Source: Spongilla lacustris
Lineage: Eukaryota; Porifera; Demospongiae; Spongillida; Spongillidae
Assembly: GCA_949361645.1 (NCBI GenBank)
Contig: OX442418.1
Location: forward strand, 10,636,632 to 10,700,631
Reading direction: 5' to 3'
Length of the DNA: 64,000 bases
Shown here: piece after piece, positions 1 to 9,325 of the stretch
How the letters are laid out: each line of letters begins with the position of its first letter
How positions within the stretch are numbered: position 1 is the stretch's first letter
Notes under the pieces: model-generated
The model's input: only the letters and a program-made list of their open reading frames with translations
Database searches by the model: none
What the model was told of the DNA's origin: nothing
Program-made: the position numbers and the translations under genes

Positions 1-2
1 GG

Positions 3-962
3 TCCAAGGTGCATAGTGGAGCAGTTGTGTATGGAGAGGTGGAGGACCACAGGGATGGTACCTACACCATCACCCTCACCCCTCAGACTGTTGGTCCTCA
101 CCAGCTGGTCATCACAATGGATGGTCATCATGTGCAGAACAGTCCCCATGACCTTGATGTGAATCTCACCTTATGTAATGCCCAACAAGTGATCAGGTGT
201 AATCTTCCATTATGTGTGGTCATCCATGACAGTGGACACATCTATGTAGGGAGCAATACCAGCAGCATTTATGTGTTTGATCAATCTGGTCAGCTGATGA
301 ATACCATAGGTAGAGATGGAAATGGTGATGGTCAGTTCAGTAAACCATATGGTATATCCATCAAAGGAGATGTTTTGTATGCTGCTGACTATGGCAACCA
401 TCGTGTACAGAAGCTGACATCAAGGGGAGAATTCCTTCATAAATTTGGTCAGAAGGGATCGGGTCAGGGACAGTTCAATGGTCCCACTACAGTCATTGTT
501 GACTCCAATAACAGAGTGATTGTTGCTGACAGTGGTAGCAATAGGATACAAATATTCAATGACGTTGGTGGTTGGTTACTGACCATAGATGGTAAATGTT
601 CTGGGGACCATTGTTTTCAGTACCCATATGGTCTTGCCATAGACCCTCAGGGAAGCATTCATGTTGCAGCTTTTGGTTCAAATACTATCAAAGTCTTCAC
701 AAAGGAAGGTGTTTATGTCAGAACATATGGTGATCCAAAAGGTCCCATCGGAATAGCCATTGATGGGGAAGGTTACAGCATTGTCAGTGAGACTGGTATA
801 AACAATTGTCTCTCCATCTTTGATCCTCAAGGAAACACGATCCACACAGTGGGGAATCTGAACCATCCCAGGGGTACTGCACTAGATCCCAGAGGTGGTG
901 GTGTGTATGTTGTTAACTATAACGCTGCTACTGTTTTGAAGTATATTTATGCATGCATGTAG
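3..962 (+). CDS. TRIM-NHL protein, C-terminal part (cut by window start)
   Basis: The open frame enters at the left edge and ends at TAG 960-962. It encodes the end of a filamin-type immunoglobulin repeat (HSGAVVYGEV...TYTITLTP) and then about six NHL beta-propeller repeats, for example GQFSKPYGISIKGDVLYAAD and GQFNGPTTVIVDSNNRVIVA. It aligns end to end with residues about 428-745 of the complete TRIM-NHL gene at 9326-11563, differing by scattered substitutions and by a six-residue gap (RPQHDY) between filamin and NHL parts. The RING, B-box and coiled-coil regions would lie to the left of the window. By family, TRIM-NHL proteins are ubiquitin ligases whose NHL propeller binds RNA or protein partners. 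Family assignment is firm; the specific orthologue is not, since such genes are often expanded in lineages. Confidence 0.9.
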   Translation, partial: SKVHSGAVVYGEVEDHRDGTYTITLTPQTVGPHQLVITMDGHHVQNSPHDLDVNLTLCNAQQVIRCNLPLCVVIHDSGHIYVGSNTSSIYVFDQSGQLMNTIGRDGNGDGQFSKPYGISIKGDVLYAADYGNHRVQKLTSRGEFLHKFGQKGSGQGQFNGPTTVIVDSNNRVIVADSGSNRIQIFNDVGGWLLTIDGKCSGDHCFQYPYGLAIDPQGSIHVAAFGSNTIKVFTKEGVYVRTYGDPKGPIGIAIDGEGYSIVSETGINNCLSIFDPQGNTIHTVGNLNHPRGTALDPRGGGVYVVNYNAATVLKYIYACM

Positions 963-1490
963 TGTGATGAGAGCTGTATAAGTAAAAGAAGTAGACATGT
1001 TAAATTGATATCTGATCTTGTGCTAGCATGGTGGAAATATGTATATCATGTTCATGTCAGTAAGTGTTCAATTCTCTTCACACGCGGTCATGCGCACATA
1101 CACATAATGGTGGTAGTGTGTTTGGTTCTCCTTGATGACCTCTGACATGTGGTCTATCTCTCCCTCTGATCCTGGCTTTGAAACACACAGAACTCAAATG
1201 CCCCTACCTATACAGCCTTACAGTTGAAGATGTCATTCTTGCTGTTAGTTTAGTAGAGTAGCTGACAATCCAATCTATAAGTGATGCAAAGGTAAATTCT
1301 TACATTCGCAGTAGCAATGAAGTTATTTAATTATACACAGACAGCAACATACTATCTTCAAATCATTGATAATGTGATATGATCTGGTCTAAATGTTCTC
1401 CTTCCCAGTCAACAGAAGGACAGTACTTCATATAAGTATGAGTAAATTGGAAATGTGCTCATTATACACAACTATCATGCTCAATTTTAG
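963..1490. other. intergenic, no gene recognised
   Basis: This AT-rich stretch lies between the TRIM-NHL stop and the first recognisable exon of the adhesion GPCR. No convincing exon for a GPCR signal peptide or amino-terminal ectodomain was found here. Confidence 0.4.
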
Positions 1491-4023
1491 AATCTTGAAT
1501 GCTCATCAGATATTTAGTGACAATATTCAGCTTCAGAATGGTAGCCAGGCAGTTTGCACTCAGAAGTCTTTTGTACTTTTCATCCAAGACATTGACCCAC
1601 GATTGTTTCAAGGAGAAGCGTTCAATGCTCTCTTGGGATCAGTGTACAATGATGTATCAAGAAGTAATATGAGCATTGACCCTGCAGATTTGATAACAAC
1701 AATGAAGGCTGCAACAAATGCTACAGCTTATGTACAAGTACCAGCAGATGCAATAGAAAGTTCCAGCCAAAATCTTACCCGCATTAGTTTTGGAGTGTTT
1801 GTACTCAGCAGCCTCTTTCAATCCTATTCTTTAGAAGCCACAAATCTGACACTGGCTCCAATAGTACTGTATGTTGGTATTAATTCATCATCTGCAACCT
1901 CCAACACAACTACAGACCTTTCTTTTAAAGTAAAACTAAAGAGAAATCATTTTCTATGTATAGTATTATTGTCTCTTTAATTTAGAACTCGCTTGAAACA
2001 AATGATGCTTCATGTAACAGCTTCAACACAACTTCTGGTTAGTTATTTGCATTTGTGAAAAGTGTTGACATCGATTTCACTATAATTACAGGAAAATGGT
2101 CCAATAGGGGTTGTGTTGTGGTCAGTAAAGGAGAAGGCAAAGTCCAATGCAAATGTGAAACACAGAAAGCAGATTTTGGCTTGCTATTTGTATGTATTTA
2201 TTAATCTTTTCACGTGTATGTGGTGGAGTGATTATTATTTTTATTGTAGAACCTGAATCCAATTCCAATTAACTGTCCAGGCGCTGACATTGTCACTTAC
2301 ATTGGCCTGGCTGTGTCGGTTCCTTCCTTGGTTTTATTTCTGGTCATGTTATTGAATGTTTCTCATCATTCTGTTACTGAAAATAGAAAACTTCATACAT
2401 CCGAGCACGGACAGATACTAATAAACTTGTCCACTGCTCTTCTTGGGCTCTACATCACATGCATTCCTTCTCAGTAGTGGGGTCACATCTGTAACTGTTT
2501 TGTGTGGAATGAGTTCTGGACTGCTCCAATACTTCATGCTTGTCTTCTTTGCATGGACTGCAGTAGAAGCTGTACACCTCTACATAAAGCTTGTGAAGGT
2601 CCTAGGCACAAATATCAACCACTTCACACTTATTAGTGGACTACTAGCTTGCATGGTGTAAGTGTGAGGAGCTTTTAAAAAACTGCACTGAGAGATTGCA
2701 TTGAGAGTTATTTTGCTTAAATAGTATTACCATTGGTGATTGTTATTATATCTGGAGGAGCAGGATACAGGAGCTATGCAAGCAGCTTTTTGTAAGTAAA
2801 TTCTGGCCTGCATTTTCTCACAGCTTGCTTTGAATTCCTTTAGTTGCCGTCCTACAAGCTATCCATTCTACTTTGGTCTTGTCTTCCCATTTGCTGTCAT
2901 CAACTGCTTCAACTGGATCATGTTCGTAATCATCCTAATATCCATTTGCAGGCACACAAAGCAAAATGACAATGCATTTATTACTTTGCGCCAAAACATG
3001 GTAAGAGCAGCGTGCCTGGTCACTGTGTTTGGGCTGGTGTGGGGTTTTGGATTAACTGCCACAAGCTACAATGTTGAAGCTGCAACCTGTGCAATAGAAT
3101 ACATTTTCAGCATACTTATAGGAACACAAGGGCTTCTTGTGTTTGTTTTGCACGGCATTCGCAATGCAGATGCCATCAAAGTCTGGAAAAGTCTGTTCAC
3201 AAAATCATTAGAGCTATACAAGGCAGCAACATTGCCCACTTATGATGTAAACACACTGAATAGGACCACAGAATTTTTCACAAAATCTGAATTACCTGTG
3301 CAGACAAAGTTCTGTGATTTAAACACACTCTCAAGGAACACAGAGCACTATCACGTTGCTATTGAAACAGTAAACAAAAATGAAAAGGGAAATGTCAAAC
3401 CCAAGTTTTGTGACCAAGATATGTTGGCACAGGAACTTCCAAAGGAGGCTGAATGCACGCTATCCGACATATTCAGCAAGAATAATGAAAATGAAGCAGA
3501 ATTCAGAGAAATTGCGATTACTAAGGACAACTCTGTGCATACGGTTGACGCGAATGAAATAGACCTTGCTGAACCAAAATTTCTGGTTTGTGCAGTAGTC
3601 TGTGAGACTGAGACGCTTCCAAAGACAATTGAATGTGAGCCAGTTCAAATCTCTAAGGAAAATATGGATGTGAGTGAACTTGCCAAATTAGAAGTACCCA
3701 TCCCTGTTCTCAGCAATTTGTGCACACCTCCTAAACCTATCGCCTGTAATACTGCACACACTGCCACTGAAACAAAAGTGGGAAGCACCATGTTTGAAGT
3801 GTCTCGGCCATTGGCTCAGGCCATAGATAGTATCAATCTCCAAGCACCATCCACTGAAAAGATAACTGACCCAATCAAAGAAGATGTTACTGCTCCCATT
3901 ATATCCCACGACTCTGCTATCGAAAACGGCATGTTTACCATCTGCATCGAAACTAAGCACTCACACAAAGTAATAGTGGCTGATGATTCATCTGCAAGCT
4001 TCAAAGTGCAATACAGAAAGTAA
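1491..4023 (+). CDS. Adhesion-type GPCR (class B2), frame damaged
   Basis: Recognisable exons are about 1491-1929, 1986-2037, 2092-2189, 2250-2657, 2725-2791 and 2844-4023. The first three encode a GAIN-like domain rich in N-glycosylation sequons, ending in a GPS-like segment (C-x6-14-W...GC...CKCETQ...FGLL). The fourth starts TM1 and TM2 (ILINLSTALLGLYI) and continues into TM3 (LLQYFMLVFFAWTAVEAVHL), the class B2 hallmark. The fifth carries TM4, and the last TM5-TM7 plus a cytoplasmic tail of roughly 270 residues. Two breaks exist. TM2 and TM3 are in different frames, as if 4 nt were extra near 2455-2465. The 2657/2725 splice also does not keep frame. The GPS lacks the usual His-Leu/Thr cleavage triad. 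A polyadenylation signal AATAAA overlaps the stop (4022-4027). It may be a pseudogene or contain sequence errors; no N-terminal exons were found. Confidence 0.75.
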
Positions 4024-4319
4024 TAAAATGAAACTTATCACATCACACATCGAATCAGACTGAAGTAACAAACCATTTAGTATTATTTCTTTCTTTTTTG
4101 TTCAACTTATACACTTGTCTGTGAGTGTGCGTCACAGCTAGTTTTGCACTTATTTAATACTCAAACAGCCATTGCAGAGCCGTAGCATCCAGTCCGGCCA
4201 CAGTTTTAGCCCCAAACATTAATTTGAAATTATCAATGAGTATCATAACCATTGCGTATTGGAAAAGCCTACTATCGTCTTATGCTTGAATGACTTTGGT
4301 AGCTCACGATAACGTACAG

Positions 4320-4435
4320 TAGTCTCGCAAGCCAGACGTACTTCGACGTACTAAGACGTAGACTGGGGACTAGCACGAGTACTTATTCGTGCTAGTCCCC
4401 AGTCTACGTCATAGTACGTCTGGTTTGCGAGACTA
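4320..4435. mobile_element. Foldback MITE, TAGTCTCG family, 9-bp TSD
   Basis: This is a 116-bp near-perfect palindrome with ends TAGTCTCG...CGAGACTA and arms containing CCAGACGTAC. It is flanked by AACGTACAG (4311-4319) and AGCGTACAG (4436-4444), a 9-bp target-site duplication with one mismatch. A 9-bp duplication points to the Mutator (MULE) superfamily. It has no coding capacity. Confidence 0.75.
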
Positions 4436-4515
4436 AGCGTACAGTACGCGTTAATTATAAAGTACCATCCAGAACCAAGTATAATTATAATTATTCATGG
4501 GCGTAACACACAGGC

Positions 4516-6539
4516 GGGTCAATACATATGAAGATCACTTAAAATTGGCCGCATAGCTTTAGATTTTGTTGTAACTTCTCATATTTTTCAGTCCTCATAT
4601 GAAAGTAACTTTGGTGAAAAAAAAAGTCAAAAAACTTTAATGGTTTACGAAATACATCGTCATGAATAATTAATGATTCTCCATATTTTTGCTCCTTTGC
4701 TGAGCCATTACTTTGCTCTCACAGATCTTGCAGGGTTATATTTGGTATCAAATTGATGCTCTTTTGATGTACAACTAAATTATCATATGCTTTTATGATA
4801 GAGGTTAAAGGGTTAAAAATTATATGTGTTTATCACACGGTTTACAGAATTCAGACCACTTGCAGATTGAAACTCGACATATTTTTTTTACATAGTGAAA
4901 GCCACACCCTGTTATAATGTTTTTGAAAAATAAAAAGTCTGAGTATCATTTATCTCTGGGAACCACAAGCGATTGAACATCAGGACGCCATTTTTTCTTT
5001 TTTTTGGCACCTTCAATGTTTACATGGGTCACAAGTGGAGTTATGTAATAATCATCCACACATTGTAAACTGTGGTTGGCATGACTCAGCACATATCAGA
5101 GACACTCCTCCTGTAGGTTTTTTTAACCCAATAAGGCATGCGCGGGCTTTAAAAGGTATTTTTAGTAGTCTGGCGTTTCGTAAAGCCATGAAACGATTTT
5201 TAGTCATACGCGTCGTATATACTCGTATCGGACCCTTGTATATTCGAGTTGTACCAGCTGCAATAATAACAGAACATCATTTTCTCTGTATTCGAAACAG
5301 GGATTTAGCATGCTGCAATTGTCTACGAAAAATACGTAAGCTCAATCCTGAAATAGCGTTCGTAGATACCTCTAGCGGTAGTAGCCTTACACAAGCAGTT
5401 GTGGGTCCTAGTAGCCCACGTTGCCAACATGGTGGAGGCCCCAGTAGCCCAAGTTCCCAACGCGGTGCAGGCCCTATATAGTAGCCCGAGTTCCCAACAC
5501 AGTGCAGGCCCTAGCCGCTCTTCTCAAGAAGGTGCAGGCCCTAGTATCCTTGAATCAGCTCCCAGTAGTGTGTTAAGCACGTGCACTCCTGTGCAAACCG
5601 AAGATATGATGTTGGGAACTTGGGCTACTATGACCCACAACTGCTTGTGTAAGGCTACTACCGCTAGAGGTATCTACGATTGTCAATGACTACGAACGCT
5701 ATTTCAGGATTGAGCTTACGTATTTTTCGTAGACAATTGCAGCATGCTAAATCTCTGTTTCGAATACAGAGAGAATGATGTTCTGTTATTATTGCAGCTG
5801 GTACAACTCGAATATGCAAGGGTCCGATACGAGTATATACGACGCGTATGACTATAAATCTTGCCATTGCTTTACGAAACGCCAGACTACTAAAAATACC
5901 TTTTAAAGCCCGCGCATGCTTTATTGGGTTAAAAAAACCTACAGGAGGAGTGTCTCTGATATGTGCTGAGTCATGCCAACCACAGTTTACAATGTGTGGA
6001 TGATTATTACATAACTCCACTTGTGACCCATGTAAACATTGAAGGTGCCAAAAAAAAGAAAAAATGGCGTCCTGATGTTCAATCGCTTGTGGTTCCCAGA
6101 GATAACTGATACTCAGACTTTTTATTTTTCAAAAACATTATAACAGGGTGTGGCTTTCACTATGTAAAAAAAATATGTCGAGTTTCAATCTGCAAGTGGT
6201 CTGAATTCTGTAAACCGTGTGATAAACACATATAATTTTTAACCCTTTAACCTCTATCATAAAAGCATATGATAATTTAGTTGTACATCAAAAGAGCATC
6301 AATTTGATACCAAATATAACCCTGCAAGATCTGTGAGAGCAAAGTAATGGCTCAGCAACGGAGCAAAAATGTGGAGAATCATTAATTATTCATGACGATG
6401 TATTTCGTAAACCATTAAAGTTTTTTGACTTTTTTTTTCACCAAAGTTACTTTCATATGAGGACTGAAAAATATGAGAAGTTACAACAAAATCTAAAGCT
6501 ATGCGTCCAATTTTAAGTGATCTTCATATGTATTGACCC
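4516..6539. mobile_element. 2-kb foldback element with about 0.9-kb arms
   Basis: The left arm (about 4516-5416) is repeated inverted at about 5620-6539, with only scattered differences and a 12-bp insertion near 5680. The ends read GGGTCAATACATATG and its complement. A short AGGC lies on each side (4512-4515 and 6540-6543), a possible 4-bp target-site duplication. The roughly 200-bp centre (5417-5619) contains a degenerate repeat around GTGCAGGCCCTA. Each arm holds a matching open frame (5035-5481 plus, 5664-6020 minus) of 118 or more codons beginning MELCNNHPHIVNCGW. I do not recognise the frame, and it may be open by chance. Superfamily unknown. Confidence 0.75.
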
Positions 6540-6841
6540 AGGCATGCTTAACATGTAATACAAGCACTTTTTGTGTAGCTTCTCCGGCCACACGGCACTG
6601 TTTCTAGTCCATGGACATGCAGGTACGCAAGATAATAATATAATGACATTTAATGACCATCAGTGATAGTTAATTCACATTACATGAACATCGCAAGATC
6701 GATATCGCACTGCAAGACGCACGAATAAAGTAGCCTTGCGTGCCATGATCGACGTAGACAATTATTACGAAATGGAACGCGAAACTTCGAGCGTTTCGAT
6801 GCCATCGCATCTGTGTATGTAATACTACTGGGCCTGGTGGC

Positions 6842-6943
6842 TAGTCTCGGCCCCAGACCCAACGGACGCAGCTGCGGATGGATGACGCGTAGCGGTGATG
6901 TAATCCATCCGCAGCTGCGTCCGTTGGGTCTGGGGCGAGACTA
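6842..6943. mobile_element. Foldback MITE, TAGTCTCG family
   Basis: The palindrome has ends TAGTCTCG(G)CCCCAGACCC and complement, and a conserved core GCGGTGATGTAATCCATCCG. The same core occurs at about 40220-40250 and 62200-62220, and inverted near 39530, so this is a dispersed family. The flanks (CCTGGTGGC / GCCTGGGGC) only weakly resemble a duplicated target site. Confidence 0.7.
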
Positions 6944-7011
6944 GCCTGGGGCAGGGTTAAATAATTTTATAAATACAGATCATGTCAAAACCTTCTAAGT
7001 TATCCCTAATT

Positions 7012-8912
7012 GGGATCGTTCACGAGAAAAGGGACCTAGCGGTATGGTGCGCATATTATTAAAAAATGTTATAAAAATGGCATTATGTTTGAATTGCTAT
7101 AACTTTCGAACGGTTAGGCCACTTTGAATTGCAAAGTTGGTTCCCGTCCGGTCTATAGACTGGAGAGGATGCGGGCGGGCGGCTCCATTTCCATTATCCA
7201 TTACAGGAAGTCAGTGATGTCACAATTCATTGTATGTATTGTGAACGTGTGATGCGTTCGAATGCTTCACATGTACATACATATTAATAGGTAACAAGCA
7301 ATTATAACACTATAAATGCGAGACGCCTCGTGTTTTTACGTGCATGGAGTGGGGCGGTAATGAATGTGAATATGTATAGTCTGCCGGACATACAATTAAT
7401 ATTCGCAGGAAATATGCGTTCTCAATACATGCACTTCTGCGGGGAATCTTTGGCTTCGAACTGCAGTCATCACACTGAGAAAAATGACATTGCTAATGGA
7501 AGTCGAAGCTTTGAAGCGTCTAATACCTCTTAAGCAACTCGTCACATCGGAGGTACGCGAAACTTCCGGTACACTAATCATGAATCACCGTACAGTGTCA
7601 GTGTACCTCCGCTGTGGCGAGTTGCTGTATCAGCAGCGAAAGGTATTAGGCCTTCAAAGTTTCGGCCCAAACCGATAACGACTTATACAACGTGGAAAAA
7701 CAGTCGAACTGCACTAGAATGCTAAAATGGCGGAACGCTTTGTTTTGCGTACCTCGCAATGTACATACGTGCCCCTCGGAGCAGTCCAGGACATTGGGCA
7801 TAATAACAGACTTACGGAAACCATCCACAGAGTACATCTTTTCTGGTGATGTCCCTATTTTGCTATCTTCAAGGAAATGGTTGGACACATGCTGCTTTAT
7901 GTCATCATTACTACACATCGTACAATCCTTGAAGGGTTAGTTTTTCATCTTCTAAAAAAACAATATACTTTCCAAGATATTATTGTTCTTCCACAGCTAG
8001 AGTCAAAGACAGAGCTATTCACAAGGGTTTCTTTCATTATACGCGACTTATACTTTCAAACAACATTAAAAAAATGGAAAAATTTCTTTTCTATTCGAAT
8101 AAATAAAATAATGGAAGAATTAGCATTTTTTTTAAATATCATGCGGGCGGGGACGGGAACCAACATTGCAATTTAAAGTGGCCTTAAAGGTATCAACTTC
8201 CTATTTTCGGCACTTCATACTACACCATTTATCTATGATAAAGTACATTTTGGGATCTTGAACATGCTCCATGTCAGTGTAGCGACAATCGATAACCCAA
8301 GGGGTTCAAACTCGCCCTAACTTACGGCAGGAATACTCAAATCGCTCCAAATTCGGTTTGTAGATAAAGAGGTCCTATAGCTATATTGGATTGTTCTGTT
8401 CGTTAATTTTTATGCCATCTGTTACGGAGATACAGTTGAACAAACTACGTGCACGTTTTCGCGCTCGATGATTTGAGCAAATCGCGTCCCGCTCAATGTA
8501 TGAGAAGGCGGTGGTTATATCATTGGCGCGAATAGAGCGGGAAAAAGTGCGCGTAGTTTGTTCAACTGTATCTCCGTAACGGATGGCATAAAAATTAACG
8601 AACAGAGCAATCCAATAGCTAAGGGACCTCTTTATGTACAAACCGAATTTGGAGCGATTTGAGTATTCCTGCCGTAAGTTAGGGCGAGTTTGAACCCCTT
8701 GGGGGTATCGGATGTAGCTATACTGGCATGGAGCATGTTCAAGACCCCAAAATGTACTTTAACATAGATAAATGGTGTAGCACTGATACAGTGCCGAAAA
8801 TAGGAAGTTGATAGCTGTAACCGTTCGAAAGCTATATCAATTCAAACGTAATGCCATTTTTATCACTTTTTTTTATAATATGCGCTAGGTCCCTTTTCTC
8901 GTGAACGATCCC
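7012..8912. mobile_element. Foldback element B (interrupted copy)
   Basis: The outer arms start GGGATCGTTCACGAGAAAAG and end with its complement at 8912. The arms carry TATAACTTTCGAACGG, CATTTATCTATGATAAAG-like and GATACAGTTGAACAAACTAC segments and meet near 8500. The same element occurs uninterrupted at 54056-54880. The left arm here is split by a second element (7117-8183). The flanking AATT on both sides may be target site or terminus. No recognisable protein; superfamily unknown. Confidence 0.75.
7117..8183. mobile_element. Nested TIR element, TTA target site (Harbinger-like)
   Basis: Terminal inverted repeats start GGCCACTTTGAATTGCAA (left) and end TTGCAATTTAAAGTGGCC (right), then run into TTGGTTCCCGTCC on both sides. 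TTA flanks both ends (7114-7116 and 8184-8186). Removing the insert rejoins the arm of the host foldback (CGAACGGTTA + aaggtatcaac, compare the other arm CGAACGGTTACAGCTATCAA). A 3-bp TTA duplication with GG-starting termini is typical of PIF/Harbinger. The interior has only short unrecognised frames (for example 7692-7940) and its own imperfect palindrome at about 7502-7670, so it is probably non-autonomous. Confidence 0.7.
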
Positions 8913-9272
8913 AATTAGTCAATTATTGTAGGATAAACCCTTTTATTGAATTATGTAGTGGTGAGTTATTAAAACTCAAAGTTGATTAAAATTGTTGTGA
9001 TTATTTGTTTTGAATATATTAACGCCAATGGCAATGAAATATTAACTTCATTCCTTCATCTGCAGTTTATAAATCTCACAATTAATAAAAAGTTGTCGTA
9101 TACATTATTAAGGTATTTCATCAGTTTTATCTTTTGAAAAGTTAAAGGTAATTATATAATCGAGATCTGGTTCATATTAGCCCACTTTGATCACTGCATA
9201 TTCCTCGGCATATTCATAAATTGATTTAAAGTGATAATGAATCCGATTAAGGAATTTTGTTAAAGTGTTGCG

Positions 9273-9278
9273 TTTATT
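9273..9278 (-). terminator. Polyadenylation signal of TRIM-NHL gene
   Basis: AATAAA on the minus strand, about 50 bp after the stop codon of the 9326-11563 gene. Confidence 0.5.
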
Positions 9279-9325
9279 TGTTGAAACCCAGCTAGCATTA
9301 CACTGTTATATCATCATTACATCAT

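Noticed and set aside
2373..2474. Intron GTTACTG...TTCTCAG as the normal explanation for the GPCR frame change
   Set aside because: It would remove the strongly conserved TM2 segment ILINLSTALLGLYI, so it is kept only as a possible alternative splice.
5399..5689. 96-codon frame in the centre of the large foldback
   Set aside because: Consists of degenerate tandem repeat GPSSP/QHSAG translation; not recognised as a protein.
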